From Legionellaceae bacterium UBA6148 (lineage in GTDB: Bacteria > Pseudomonadota > Gammaproteobacteria > Legionellales > Legionellaceae): a DNA stretch of 64,000 nt. The stretch spans positions 59,145-123,144 of the forward strand of contig DIUW01000045.1 of NCBI GenBank assembly GCA_002423125.1, given 5' to 3'. Made by a program: the position numbers and the translations under genes. Below the pieces are notes generated by a model. That model searched no databases. It had not been told where the DNA came from and saw only the letters and a program-made list of their open reading frames with translations. Below, piece after piece: positions 25,936 to 35,020 of this stretch (positions within the stretch are counted from its first letter, which is position 1; each line of letters opens with the position of its first letter).

Positions 25936-27219
25936 TTATTTGGAAGGCTTACAATACGTTTCTTTAACGGTATAAGCCAAGACCAGTGCAATCAAAGAAC
26001 ACAATGGCAAAACGCATAATCCCGCTTGAAAATCGGGCAAAAGCAATTCTTCAACGTTATAACTACGGACACCGGCGACCATCCCCACCAAAAACCCTAC
26101 AATGGGTTGCAATGAAGCACCGACAAAAATAGAAGCCATGTTGGTAAATGCGATGGACGTACCAATAACATTGCGCGCCTGAATCTCTGTTGAGACAGCA
26201 TAGGCAATAGCGACGCCTGTATTAGTAAAACCAAAAGCAAATAACAGACCGTAAGCCATGGATTGATCGATTTCAGGGTAAAATACAATAAAGCTGGTCA
26301 GTATAATACCGATCCCAGCAGAAGCAATCATCAGCGGTTTTCGACGCCCCATTTTATCAGACAACCAGCCGGTTAATGGCCCACCAATGCCCCAGCCGAT
26401 AAAAATTAATCCTGTTGCAAAAGCTGCCGAATGAGCTGAGAGGCCTCGACCATACTGTAAATAAGCCGGTCCAAACGATTCACCAATGACCGCCGTTGGG
26501 GCAAACAAAAATCCAGCATACAGAGCGTTCATCCATGTTTGTCGACACGACAGCGTGATTCTCAAACTTTCAATAAGTCCTAGTTTTCGCTCATGTTTAA
26601 GATCATACGCTGCTGATCCCTTTGGATCATCTCTTATAAATCGATACAACAAAACCGCAAGCGCTACAAACAGACCAGCAACAATCAGCATGGTATGACG
26701 CCATTCAACAGCAGCGACTAAAAACGATACCGGTGCTTCACCAGCAGATGCACCTAACATTCCTAATGCTTGAGTAAGACCCGCTAACAAACCAAGCATC
26801 GCAGGCGGAAACCATGCCGTTGCAAGTCGCAATGTGCTAATAAATGCAAACGCCGCACTAAAACCAATGAGCATACGACCCACTGATGCGGTCATCAGAT
26901 TACCTGCTAATCCAAATACGCAGCATCCAAAAGCAGTAATCAACGCCATAATCGTAAGCAATTTCCGAATGCTCACTCTATCAACGGCCAAACCTACAGG
27001 CATTTGCATGACAATGTATGGAATATAAAACGATGCCGTCAAAATACCAAAACCGGCTTCACTAATACCAAAATCATGTTGCAACGAACGGTGCATTACA
27101 CCTGGGGCAACTCGAGCCAGGTAATCCGAAAAATAAAATGATGCTGACAAACCCCATATAAGCCAGGCATAACCCATACGAGATTTCTTCGCGACTTTTT
27201 CTGTTTGAGATACAGCCAT
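25936..27219 (-). CDS. MFS transporter, Pht-like
   Basis: 427 residues from ATG 27219, chosen over the far upstream ATG because GAGGAAT precedes it and the extra 24 residues are not MFS-like. It has about 12 hydrophobic helices, the loop 2-3 motif VGLAVDRVSIRKLL (G...DR.G.R type), and the repeated loop 8-9 motif GWLSDKMGRRKPLM. The start YFSDYLARVAPGVMHRSL resembles Legionella Pht amino acid or nucleoside transporters and other Legionellales MFS permeases. The substrate is unknown. Its stop is at the edge of a family-2 repeat. Confidence 0.85.
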   Translation of the reverse strand: MAVSQTEKVAKKSRMGYAWLIWGLSASFYFSDYLARVAPGVMHRSLQHDFGISEAGFGILTASFYIPYIVMQMPVGLAVDRVSIRKLLTIMALITAFGCCVFGLAGNLMTASVGRMLIGFSAAFAFISTLRLATAWFPPAMLGLLAGLTQALGMLGASAGEAPVSFLVAAVEWRHTMLIVAGLFVALAVLLYRFIRDDPKGSAAYDLKHERKLGLIESLRITLSCRQTWMNALYAGFLFAPTAVIGESFGPAYLQYGRGLSAHSAAFATGLIFIGWGIGGPLTGWLSDKMGRRKPLMIASAGIGIILTSFIVFYPEIDQSMAYGLLFAFGFTNTGVAIAYAVSTEIQARNVIGTSIAFTNMASIFVGASLQPIVGFLVGMVAGVRSYNVEELLLPDFQAGLCVLPLCSLIALVLAYTVKETYCKPSK

Positions 27220-27328
27220 TATATTTAAATTCCTCAACGAAATAATTACTATTGAACAGTATAGATTGACTGTTTTTTTGTTTGACTGCAAGATATTGCT
27301 TATATTTTTTTAATCTTTATTAAGTATA

Positions 27329-27721
27329 ATGACTATGAACGCACTCGAAACTGCTGTAAAAAATGCCATTGATGCACATGGCGCCAAGAACGAAAGCAAC
27401 AAAGCTTACTTAGAATTTATGAAAGCTAATTTTATTATCCCCATTGAAAATGACTTAAAAGACAACGAGCCAGTGGTTCTTTATTTACATGAAAACGAAG
27501 AAACCTATCTCCCTGTATTTAGCAGCATGGAGTATTTTGACTCATGGGCACATGATATTCGCGAGAACATTCAGCTCTTAAAACTTTCTGGTGTTGATTT
27601 ATTAAAAGGCATCGGCGATAACGTCACCGTGTCCTTAAACCCAGGAAGCGAGATATATAAAGCCTTTAATCCTGCTGAGTTAGCAAGATTAAAAGGAATG
27701 GTATTGAAATTATTTAAATAA
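27329..27721 (+). CDS. SseB-family protein
   Basis: 130 residues that match the SseB N-terminal domain: FMKANFIIPIENDL, VLYLHENEETYLPVFSSMEY and the C-terminal LLKGIGDNVTVSLNPGSE. SseB in E. coli enhances serine sensitivity; in other bacteria the domain occurs in secretion-related and stress proteins, with no agreed mechanism. Starts at ATG 27329 or 27335. It is followed by engB 41 bases later on the same strand and lies divergent from the MFS gene. Confidence 0.75.
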   Translation: MTMNALETAVKNAIDAHGAKNESNKAYLEFMKANFIIPIENDLKDNEPVVLYLHENEETYLPVFSSMEYFDSWAHDIRENIQLLKLSGVDLLKGIGDNVTVSLNPGSEIYKAFNPAELARLKGMVLKLFK

Positions 27722-27762
27722 TCTTCCGGTCTCTCATATTTTCAAAATTTAAAAGGCGTTAC

Positions 27763-28365
27763 ATGAAAGCAAATCCATATCAACAAGCGACATTTTTAAA
27801 AAGTGCCGCAAAAGTAAGCCAGCTACCCGAGGATACCGGCATTGAAATCGCGTTTGCCGGACGTTCAAATGCGGGGAAATCAAGCGCGTTAAATTGCTTG
27901 ACGGGCATCCGACAACTTGCTCGAGCCAGTAAAACACCAGGGCGTACACAACTGATTAATTTATTCACCCTAGAAGATGAACATCATCGCCTCGTTGACC
28001 TCCCTGGCTACGGATATGCTAAAGTTGCCCTGCATATTAAACAGGATTGGCAGAAAAATTTAGCCCATTACCTCGATGTCCGGCAAAGTTTAAAAGGGTT
28101 GATTCTCTTGATGGATATCCGCCACCCCTTAAAGGATCTCGACCAAATGATGATCGATTGGTCAACTGATAGGGATTTGCCCGTGCATATTCTGTTAACG
28201 AAGTCCGACAAAGTCAGTCGAGGGGAAGCACAAAGCACCGTTCTTCTAGTTCGAAAACACTACGAATTGCAGAAAGATTTAATATCCATCCAACCCTTTT
28301 CTTCATTGAAAAAACAAGGTGTCGATGAACTCATTCAGGTACTTAATGGCTGGTTTGAGCGATAG
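27763..28365 (+). CDS. engB: Ribosome biogenesis GTP-binding protein EngB (YihA/YsxC)
   Basis: 200 residues with a P-loop AFAGRSNAGKSSALN near residue 30, the switch-region TPGRTQLINLF, G3 DLPGYGYAKV near 81, and G4 LLTKSDKVSRGE near 145. EngB assists assembly of the 50S subunit and is usually essential. Normal length. ATG 27763 follows GGCG rather than a strong ribosome site, so expression may be modest. Confidence 0.95.
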   Translation: MKANPYQQATFLKSAAKVSQLPEDTGIEIAFAGRSNAGKSSALNCLTGIRQLARASKTPGRTQLINLFTLEDEHHRLVDLPGYGYAKVALHIKQDWQKNLAHYLDVRQSLKGLILLMDIRHPLKDLDQMMIDWSTDRDLPVHILLTKSDKVSRGEAQSTVLLVRKHYELQKDLISIQPFSSLKKQGVDELIQVLNGWFER

Positions 28366-28517
28366 CATTAACGCCATTTTCAACTTTCGTGCCAGATGAC
28401 TTTGACCGCATGGAAAGTAGTGATCCCATCGTTGCTCAATATCCAGGTTCAATACATTACGTGTAGGGGTTTGAAGTCCAATGGTACGAAAGGGAATAAG
28501 GCGTTGATACTTCCTAT

Positions 28518-28560
28518 AAACTCAATTCCGTAATTTTCGACTGTCGTCCCGGACATTAAG
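28518..28560 (+). repeat. Interspersed repeat, family 6 (copy 1)
   Basis: AAACTCAATTCCGTAATTTT followed by CGACTGTCGTCCCGGACATT. The same sequence recurs at the very end of the window (63960-64000) with a few changes. It lies directly upstream of the broken repeat-protein gene; the following AGCGCGACTAAAGCTCGCAG may belong to the same element. Confidence 0.75.
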
Positions 28561-28609
28561 CGCGACTAAAGCTCGCAGGCTCGCCAAGTCGCACTAAACA
28601 GAAGAAAAA

Positions 28610-29325
28610 ATGCTCCTGCTTCAAAATCCTGCATTACTTGAAATATCACTAAAGCGACTTGATGATAGCGCACGTTTTGGCGCCATTGTGAAAAAAGATA
28701 ACTCAGCGACAGCAGTTTTAATTGATGCAATAAGGCACCCAAAGTCACTACAATTGATTTTAGAGTCGATTTCTAACGAGGAGAAACGCCTATCAGCAGC
28801 CCTCACCATACTAAACAACAAGTAACCCCTCACACCATTGAGCCGTACGTTAATGGAAACACTTTTAGAAGTATTTTCTGAGGAAAATCGAGTTATTTTT
28901 ATGATGGCGTTTTTTAACATCAAGAAAATAGAACTTACCGAAAAAAAAGACATGCTAATCAACTTAATGCTGGTCAAACCAGGCCGTTCACAACTAATTC
29001 TGATGGCGATTGACCGTCTTCCTAAAGAAATGAAGGCGGAGTTCGGTGCTCTAGCATACTTAGGACCCAGGACATGTATGCTGCAATAAGGCATCCTGAA
29101 TCACTAAAAATAATTTTAGAGTCTCTCTCTGATAATGAAAAACGCCTGCTAGTCATTAGCGAAAAAAATAACCATGGCCAAACAGCTTGGTCTGATGCGG
29201 ATCAGAAAACAGGATTACAGGAAGTAATTTTAACGCCATTTCCTGATTACGGGCTCGAAGGCGAGCAGAGGACCTTATCGAACTTAGAGCATATGATACA
29301 ACTATCTAAAAATGGAGGCTATTAA
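28610..29325 (+). pseudogene. Broken gene for a helical repeat protein
   Basis: Two copies of one motif are visible: DAIRHPKSLQLILESISNEE at about 28722 and AAIRHPESLKIILESLSDNE at about 29077. This PESL..ILE pattern resembles tandem-repeat proteins of Legionellales effectors. A stop at 28823-28825 ends the first part; the same frame then continues with METLLEVFSEENRVIFMMA to a stop at 29087-29089, after which the second motif continues in another frame to KNGGY at 29325. I interpret this as one decayed gene with an internal stop and a frameshift. A family-6 repeat abuts its 5' end, where promoter and start may have been lost. Confidence 0.6.
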
Positions 29326-29363
29326 TAATCAACTAGCTCCCCTAACGGCTGTCTGTCTTCAAC

Positions 29364-30251
29364 CTAGTATGAATTGAAAAGCTGGATAATGGCTGAGAAA
29401 TCTCGGTTGGCGTTGCCTGCATCATAAAACTGTTGGTATAGATCCTTTGCGTGATTTGCCATCGGTAATGCTTTTCCTGATTCTTCGGCGACGTGCTGAC
29501 TTAAACAGAGATCTTTCAGCATCATTGCTACCGTAAACCCGGGTTCGTAATTGCGATTTGCTGGCACATTCTCAAGAACACCAGGAACGGGGACGTAATG
29601 ATCCGTTACCCAGCAGTGTCCGGAGGCATTTGTCAGCACCTCATGTAATTTCTGTGGTGTTAAGCCTAAGGTTTCGGCTAATACAAATGCTTCCGAAACG
29701 GCAATCATTGAAATACCCAAAATCATATTATTACAAATTTTCGCCGCCTGCCCAGCACCTGCGGCACCGGCGTGAATTATTTTTTTCCCCATGACCGATA
29801 AAATAGGACTCGCAACATGAATGGCGTCCTCCGCCCCTCCGACCATAAACGTAAGTGTTGCTGCAGCTGCGCCAGCAACGCCGCCGGAAACCGGGGCATC
29901 AACCGCCAATAAGCCATGCGCTTCGGCCTCAAGGTGTAATGTGCGTGCACTAGCAACATCAATCGTCGAGCAATCCATCCATAAAGAACCTTTCTGCATG
30001 ACCGACAACAACCCTGATTCACCCAAAGCAACTTGCTGAACTTGTTGACCGGTTTGTAACATGGTAATGACAATGTCTTGGTTACGTGCAGCATCTAGAA
30101 TAGTCTGAGCGGCAACACCCCCTAGACTAACGAATTGCGCTAAAGGTGCTGATTGTAAATCATACCCCGTGACACAGTGCCCCGCCTTGATTAAATTCGC
30201 AGCCATGGGCAATCCCATGTGGCCTAAGCCAATAAATCCGATACGAGCCAT
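29364..30251 (-). CDS. mmsB: 3-hydroxyisobutyrate dehydrogenase
   Basis: 295 residues. NAD-binding motif GFIGLGHMGLPMAANLIKAG at the N-terminus, substrate motif DAPVSGGVAGAAAATLTFM near residue 118, and the catalytic lysine region GAGQAAKICNNMILG near 165. It oxidises 3-hydroxyisobutyrate to methylmalonate semialdehyde in valine catabolism. It lies directly downstream of mmsA, whose product uses its product as substrate, so the two form a functional pair. Confidence 0.94.
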   Translation of the reverse strand: MARIGFIGLGHMGLPMAANLIKAGHCVTGYDLQSAPLAQFVSLGGVAAQTILDAARNQDIVITMLQTGQQVQQVALGESGLLSVMQKGSLWMDCSTIDVASARTLHLEAEAHGLLAVDAPVSGGVAGAAAATLTFMVGGAEDAIHVASPILSVMGKKIIHAGAAGAGQAAKICNNMILGISMIAVSEAFVLAETLGLTPQKLHEVLTNASGHCWVTDHYVPVPGVLENVPANRNYEPGFTVAMMLKDLCLSQHVAEESGKALPMANHAKDLYQQFYDAGNANRDFSAIIQLFNSY

Positions 30252-30291
30252 ATTGATATCCTCCTCATGTCCTTTTTCTTAAGTGTGTTCC

Positions 30292-31794
30292 TCAGGATGA
30301 ATGTGTTGGCATTGAAAATCCAGACTCACCAAATTCCGTCACGGGCCACTTACTGGTTATGGTTTTGGATTTTGTATAAAACCGAATACTATCGATACCA
30401 TGCATGCCAATATCACCAAATGCTGAACGCTTCCAACCGCCAAAAGGATGGCTTGCGATGGGCACAGGGATTGGAATATTAATACCGACCATACCGACTT
30501 GCACTCGTTGTGCATATTCACGCGCAGCAAATCCATCTCGAGTAAAAATGGCCGTGCCATTACCATATTGATGACGATTCACAAATTCGATTGCTTCATC
30601 AAAAGTTGGCACTCGCACAACAACCAGTACCGGGCCAAATACTTCTTGTTGATAAATGGACATGTCATCCGTTACGTTATCAAATAAGCACGGCCCTACA
30701 AAATAACCATTCGGATAGTTTGGGTGGCTGTAATCACGTCCATCAATAACCAATCGAGCCCCCTCAGTCACTCCTTTGTCAACCGCTTGTAGCACACGAG
30801 ATCGATGCACTTGACTAACGAGAGGGCCCATATCCGTGCCATTGACATCACCTGCATTAATTTTAATATTGCTCACCAACGGAATGAGTTTTTCTATCAA
30901 TTGATCGGCCGTTCCCGCGCCAACGGCAACAACGACAGAGATGGCCATACAGCGCTCGCCTGCAGCCCCATATCCCGCCCCCACAATCGCTTGTGATGCA
31001 TAATCCATATCAGCATCGGGCATCAGTACGCAGTGATTTTTAGCACCCCCAAACGTATGCGATCGTTTTCCATGCGCCGTCGCCGTTTTATAAATATGCT
31101 CTGCCACAGGGGTTGAAGCAACCGCCGTACACGTCATGATATCGGGGTGCGTCAAGAAATAGTCAACCGTAGATTTATCACCCTGAATGCAATTCACAAC
31201 ACCTGCAGGAAGACCCGCTTCAGTTAATAATTCCATCACACGAACAGGCGCGGAGGGGGCTTGTTCAGATGGTTTTAAAATAAACGTATTCCCAGCTGCA
31301 ATGGCAGGAATCATCATCCATACGGGCACCATAATGGGAAAATTAAATGGCGATACACCAAAACACACGCCCAGTGGCTGACGGATGGTGTAACAATCCA
31401 CTTGATTGGTGACATCCATTGAGACGGTTCCCTGCAATTGCGTCACAAGCCCGCAATGTAGCTCCACCAGCTCAATTGCACGCGCGACAGAGCCTTTTGC
31501 ATCATCAATCGTTTTACCATGTTCACGAGTCACCATTCGCGCCAAATCAACGTGATGCTTTGCTAATAATTCACGAAATTTAAATAAAACCTGCGCGCGC
31601 TTACTCGGAGGTGTTGCTGACCAAGACACCCAGGCTTCTTTTGCTGCCTGAATGGCTTGTTCACATGATGCCTGGCTTGCAATGTTGATGCTGCCAATAC
31701 GCTCACCCAACGCAGGATTATAAATAGGTCGTTCAGATCCGCCTGTCTCTTGCACTGCGCGGCCACCGATGTAATGAGGGACTGTATAAATCAT
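30292..31794 (-). CDS. mmsA: Methylmalonate-semialdehyde dehydrogenase (CoA-acylating)
   Basis: 500 residues of the aldehyde dehydrogenase superfamily. GVSPFNFPIMVPVWM near residue 147, the catalytic cysteine in GAAGERCMAISV near 285, and FGGAKNHCVLMPDA are the MmsA signatures. It converts methylmalonate semialdehyde plus CoA and NAD+ to propionyl-CoA (and malonate semialdehyde to acetyl-CoA). Starts at ATG 31794, 40 bases upstream of mmsB on the same strand. The upstream steps of valine breakdown are not in the window. Confidence 0.94.
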   Translation of the reverse strand: MIYTVPHYIGGRAVQETGGSERPIYNPALGERIGSINIASQASCEQAIQAAKEAWVSWSATPPSKRAQVLFKFRELLAKHHVDLARMVTREHGKTIDDAKGSVARAIELVELHCGLVTQLQGTVSMDVTNQVDCYTIRQPLGVCFGVSPFNFPIMVPVWMMIPAIAAGNTFILKPSEQAPSAPVRVMELLTEAGLPAGVVNCIQGDKSTVDYFLTHPDIMTCTAVASTPVAEHIYKTATAHGKRSHTFGGAKNHCVLMPDADMDYASQAIVGAGYGAAGERCMAISVVVAVGAGTADQLIEKLIPLVSNIKINAGDVNGTDMGPLVSQVHRSRVLQAVDKGVTEGARLVIDGRDYSHPNYPNGYFVGPCLFDNVTDDMSIYQQEVFGPVLVVVRVPTFDEAIEFVNRHQYGNGTAIFTRDGFAAREYAQRVQVGMVGINIPIPVPIASHPFGGWKRSAFGDIGMHGIDSIRFYTKSKTITSKWPVTEFGESGFSMPTHSS

Positions 31795-31827
31795 GATGAA
31801 ACTCCTTTTTCATGTTGGGTTCGTATA

Positions 31828-32565
31828 CTACAGAAACAGCAACTGATCCAAGCCATAACATAGCGCCTTCATCTCCAGAACACGTTGACACGCCAAAATC
31901 ACACCGGGCATAAACGATGCGCGATCAATGCTATCGTGAGTAATGGTGAGTGTCTCACCCGTATTACCAAACACGACCTGCTGACGCGCCATCACTCCGG
32001 GCAACCGTAGCGAATGAATATTGACCTGATGATATGACGCTCCACGCGAACCAGGAATTAACTCTTTGATCGGCAATTCATTTTTTTTAGCCTGTCGCGC
32101 ACCAGCGATCATTTCTGCAGTCTTTAATGCAGTCCCGGATGGTGCATCTAATTTTTGCTGGTGGTGTGCTTCAATGATTTCAACTTCAGGAAAAAAAGCG
32201 GCCGCCTCTGCAGCAAAACGCATCATCAAGCACGCTGCAATTGAAAAATTAGGCGCGATAATGCCGCCTAGACGTTTTTCATCACACAGGCGAGTTAAAT
32301 GTTTAATATTGTCATCAAGCAATCCCGTACCGCCAATAACAGGATGGGCACCACTATTGATAATCGCAAGACTGTTCTCATAGACACAATCTGCGCGCGT
32401 TAACTCAACAACAATTTTAGCGTTCGTATCTGCAATCGCTTGTGTTAACGAGTCATCTCTCCCAAGTGCGGCAACTAACTGAAACTCAGGACGCGCCTGA
32501 ATCGCTTCACACGCCAGAGTCCCCATTTTACCTCGAGCACCATTCACAATCACTCGCGTTGTCAT
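31828..32565 (-). CDS. dapB: 4-hydroxy-tetrahydrodipicolinate reductase
   Basis: 245 residues from ATG 32565; ATG 32571 is also possible and would overlap the yqaE stop as ATGA. NAD(P)-binding VIVNGARGKMGTLACEAI, catalytic EIIEAHHQQKLDAPSGTAL near residue 142 with the HHxxKxDAPSGTA signature. It is a step of lysine and diaminopimelate synthesis for peptidoglycan. Its C-terminal end is slightly unusual, finishing in LCYGLDQLLFL. Coupled to the small membrane gene upstream. Confidence 0.95.
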   Translation of the reverse strand: MTTRVIVNGARGKMGTLACEAIQARPEFQLVAALGRDDSLTQAIADTNAKIVVELTRADCVYENSLAIINSGAHPVIGGTGLLDDNIKHLTRLCDEKRLGGIIAPNFSIAACLMMRFAAEAAAFFPEVEIIEAHHQQKLDAPSGTALKTAEMIAGARQAKKNELPIKELIPGSRGASYHQVNIHSLRLPGVMARQQVVFGNTGETLTITHDSIDRASFMPGVILACQRVLEMKALCYGLDQLLFL

Positions 32566-32567
32566 GA

Positions 32568-32762
32568 TCATCTCGCTTTCTTTTTTTTATTTTTGTCTGC
32601 TTTCTCACGGACAACACGCAAAGCCCATGTGGCAGCAGGGATCCAACCAATAATCGTGACTTGAAGAATCAAAGCTAAGAACGCCCCTCCCGGATTATCA
32701 TCCATCAATATAACGACCCAGGGGACAAAAATGGCCAGCATCGATTGAAAAAAATTTTTCAT
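32568..32762 (-). CDS. YqaE/Pmp3-family membrane protein
   Basis: 64 residues with two hydrophobic segments (SMLAIFVPWVVILMD and FLALILQVTIIGWIPAATWA) and a lysine-rich tail (KADKNKKKKAR), the pattern of the Pmp3/YqaE family, linked in yeast and plants to membrane potential and salt stress. The usual family core FLPPlGVfl is replaced by a more divergent FVPWVVILMD. It overlaps the dapB start, so the two are probably cotranscribed. Confidence 0.75.
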   Translation of the reverse strand: MKNFFQSMLAIFVPWVVILMDDNPGGAFLALILQVTIIGWIPAATWALRVVREKADKNKKKKAR

Positions 32763-33093
32763 GTAAATACCTCAACGTTATCGTTCATCGCAACCTTTAT
32801 ATATAACATCAATAATTAGCGTTTGCGAATACTATATCCATTGCAATATCACCTTAAAATTGGTATTTTGCATGCTTTAACCTGGAAAAAGCTGTTGAAG
32901 GCTACTACGATGGCCTATTGCACTGAAATTTAAGGTTTTCTTGGCAGTTTTTAAGTTCACCGTACGGATGAGTACGCTTTCACTTAAAAACTGCCAAGAA
33001 AACCTTAAATTTCAGCACACTAGACCATCTCGCTACGCCTCAAACTGCTTTTTCCAAGTTAAATTTGTCCAACTTAACATCACAGGTTACTTC
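32763..33093. other. Gene-free stretch dominated by a long inverted repeat
   Basis: No gene is credible here. The stretch holds promoters for yqaE-dapB (minus) and proQ (plus) and the 188-base inverted repeat at 32876-33063. Confidence 0.7.
32876..33063. repeat. Long inverted repeat (element 5, MITE-like), 80-base arms
   Basis: Left arm begins TTTAACCTGGAAAAAGC and right arm ends GCTTTTTCCAAGTTAAA. The inner 33 bases of each arm (from CTGAAATTTAAGGTTTTCTT) match perfectly, and the outer 40 imperfectly. The loop is about 27 bases (TTCACCGTACGGATGAGTAC...). A transcript through it would form a very stable hairpin just upstream of proQ. Confidence 0.88.
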
Positions 33094-33738
33094 ATGAGCA
33101 AACAAAATCTTCATCCATTAACTGAAAAAATTAATAAAAAGCAAAAAGCAATTGCAAAGCAATCCCGCAGTATCGCACTACACTGGCTAGCAAAAACATT
33201 CCCCCATGCCTTTGACGATACCGTATCAATACACCCATTAAAATTGGGTATTATGCACGACATCCTGACACATGAAGAAACAAATAAAGCCATTGGAATA
33301 TCAAAAACAAAACTACGTGAAGCAGTGATTTTATTTACGCGACGAATTGACTATCTCACCTGCCTTAAGGCACGCGAAATGCGGATTGATTTGAATGGAA
33401 ATCCAACCGTACGAGTGAGCGAAGAAGAGGCTGAACAAGCGGCCGCTAAAATAAAAAAACAGATCGAAAAGAACACAAAATTATCCCGATTAAATTCAGT
33501 GTCTCTTGAAACAACTACCGTAAAATCAACACCCCAATCAACCGCTCAATTCACTCTTGACCCAATTCCTTATCCCAATGACATGAACAATGACCGGCGA
33601 TATGCAATGGCACAACCTGCGACCAAAACAACCCCTGTTATCGTCAAGCATAAAGCAACTAAAGCCTACGACCCCGATGCAGTCGCGCGTCTAAAAGAAA
33701 AATTGGGGTTATCACGAAGTAATATGCTGCAAAATTGA
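33094..33738 (+). CDS. proQ: ProQ/FinO-domain RNA-binding protein
   Basis: 214 residues from ATG 33094; an in-frame upstream extension to 32941 is rejected because it is translated repeat DNA. Residues 20-115 form the ProQ/FinO domain: ALHWLAKTFPHAF, PLKLGIMHDIL, LREAVILFTRRIDYL. A flexible basic linker follows and a C-terminal motif PDAVARLKEKLGLSRSN, typical of Legionella-type ProQ-like proteins. The family binds structured small RNAs and mRNA 3' ends. It is a lone gene between two palindromic elements. Confidence 0.85.
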   Translation: MSKQNLHPLTEKINKKQKAIAKQSRSIALHWLAKTFPHAFDDTVSIHPLKLGIMHDILTHEETNKAIGISKTKLREAVILFTRRIDYLTCLKAREMRIDLNGNPTVRVSEEEAEQAAAKIKKQIEKNTKLSRLNSVSLETTTVKSTPQSTAQFTLDPIPYPNDMNNDRRYAMAQPATKTTPVIVKHKATKAYDPDAVARLKEKLGLSRSNMLQN

Positions 33739-33745
33739 GCCATCC

Positions 33746-33790
33746 TATACCCATTGGAAGTGAAGATACTGGTTTTCCGATGGGTATATA
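33746..33790. repeat. Family-3 palindrome, minimal copy
   Basis: TATACCCATTGGAAGTGAAG followed by ATACTGGTTTTCCGATGGGTATATA: the two ends of the family-3 element joined with almost no interior. It follows the proQ stop by 7 bases and may serve as its terminator. Confidence 0.8.
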
Positions 33791-33835
33791 GTTGAATCTA
33801 CTGCTTTTCTAGGACGGGAATGACTGGCATTCGAC

Positions 33836-35011
33836 CTACCGCGCTCGCTCTTCAAGTATAGCAACTGCGGGCAGTGTTTTGCCTTCTAAATACTGCAGAA
33901 ATGCACCCCCACCTGTTGAGATATAAGACATTTGATCGGTTAAGTCATATAAGTCAATTGCTGCAAGTGTATCGCCACCACCCGCAATGGAAAATGCATC
34001 GTTGTCGGCTATTGCAATTGCTAACGCACGAGTACCGTAAGCAAACTGTGGAAACTCAAACACTCCAACAGGGCCGTTCCAGATAATGGTTCTCGCCTGA
34101 TCGAGTATATGAATATAGGCAGCAATCGTTTCAGGCCCTATATCCATAATCATGTCATCATTGGCTACGCTTGCTAATGATTTATTATAAGCAGGACAGC
34201 TATCGCTAAACGCTTTTCCAACGACAACGTCAGTAGGTAATAACACCTTGCAACCTGTTTCCTTCGCATGTGCGAGAATTGATCGTGCCTCATCCAATAA
34301 AGGATGTTCACACAATGAGTTACCAATTTCTCGACCACTTGCCTTTAAAAAAGTATTCGCGATTCCGCCACCAGGGATTAAATAGTCAACTCGCTCAACC
34401 ATCTGTTGAAGTAGCGACAATTTAGATGATATTTTAGCTCCACCGACTACCGCAACAATTGGTTTTTCAGGATTTCGAAGTACATGTTGAAGCGCCTCAA
34501 GTTCACGCACTAATAAGGGGCCTCCGACAGCAATAGGCGCATATTTTGCTACCCCACAAGTCGATGCATGAGCACGATGCGCGGTACCAAAAGCATCCAT
34601 CACAAAGACATCACACAAAGCGGCCAATTGTTTCGCACGCTCATCATCGTTCGCTTTTTCGCCGACGTTAAAACGCACATTTTCACAAACGATCAATTCC
34701 CCTGGCTTTACATCAACGCCATTTAAATAATCCACCACGAATCGTACAGGAAAATCGAGATGTGCCCGTAAATAATCAGCAACAGGCTTTAACGAAAACG
34801 CGCTGTCATTCACGCCCTCTTGAGGACGTCCTAAGTGTGACAACACGATCACTGCAGCATTTGACTGCAACGCCGTTCGCAGTGCAGGTAATGCAGCTTG
34901 CAACCGTTGGTCACTCGTAATTATGCCGTCTTTAATCGGTACGTTTAAATCTTCACGAATTAAAACCCGCTTACCACTAAGGTCTATATCGCTCATTTTA
35001 ACAAAATTCAT
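33836..35011 (-). CDS. pgk: Phosphoglycerate kinase
   Basis: 391 residues, full length. VLIREDLNVPIKDG near residue 17, LSHLGRPQ near 59, GGAKISSKLSLL near 192, and the nucleotide motif SIAGGGDTLAAI near 347 are diagnostic. It makes ATP from 1,3-bisphosphoglycerate. Last gene of the tkt-gap-pgk unit, 9 bases after gap. In many Legionella genomes pyk follows; here there is only a repeat and then proQ on the other strand. Confidence 0.96.
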   Translation of the reverse strand: MNFVKMSDIDLSGKRVLIREDLNVPIKDGIITSDQRLQAALPALRTALQSNAAVIVLSHLGRPQEGVNDSAFSLKPVADYLRAHLDFPVRFVVDYLNGVDVKPGELIVCENVRFNVGEKANDDERAKQLAALCDVFVMDAFGTAHRAHASTCGVAKYAPIAVGGPLLVRELEALQHVLRNPEKPIVAVVGGAKISSKLSLLQQMVERVDYLIPGGGIANTFLKASGREIGNSLCEHPLLDEARSILAHAKETGCKVLLPTDVVVGKAFSDSCPAYNKSLASVANDDMIMDIGPETIAAYIHILDQARTIIWNGPVGVFEFPQFAYGTRALAIAIADNDAFSIAGGGDTLAAIDLYDLTDQMSYISTGGGAFLQYLEGKTLPAVAILEERAR

Positions 35012-35020
35012 TGTTGTTCC

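Noticed and set aside
32941..33093. N-terminal extension of ProQ by 51 residues
   Set aside because: The added residues are a translation of the inverted repeat; the ProQ domain starts normally from ATG 33094.
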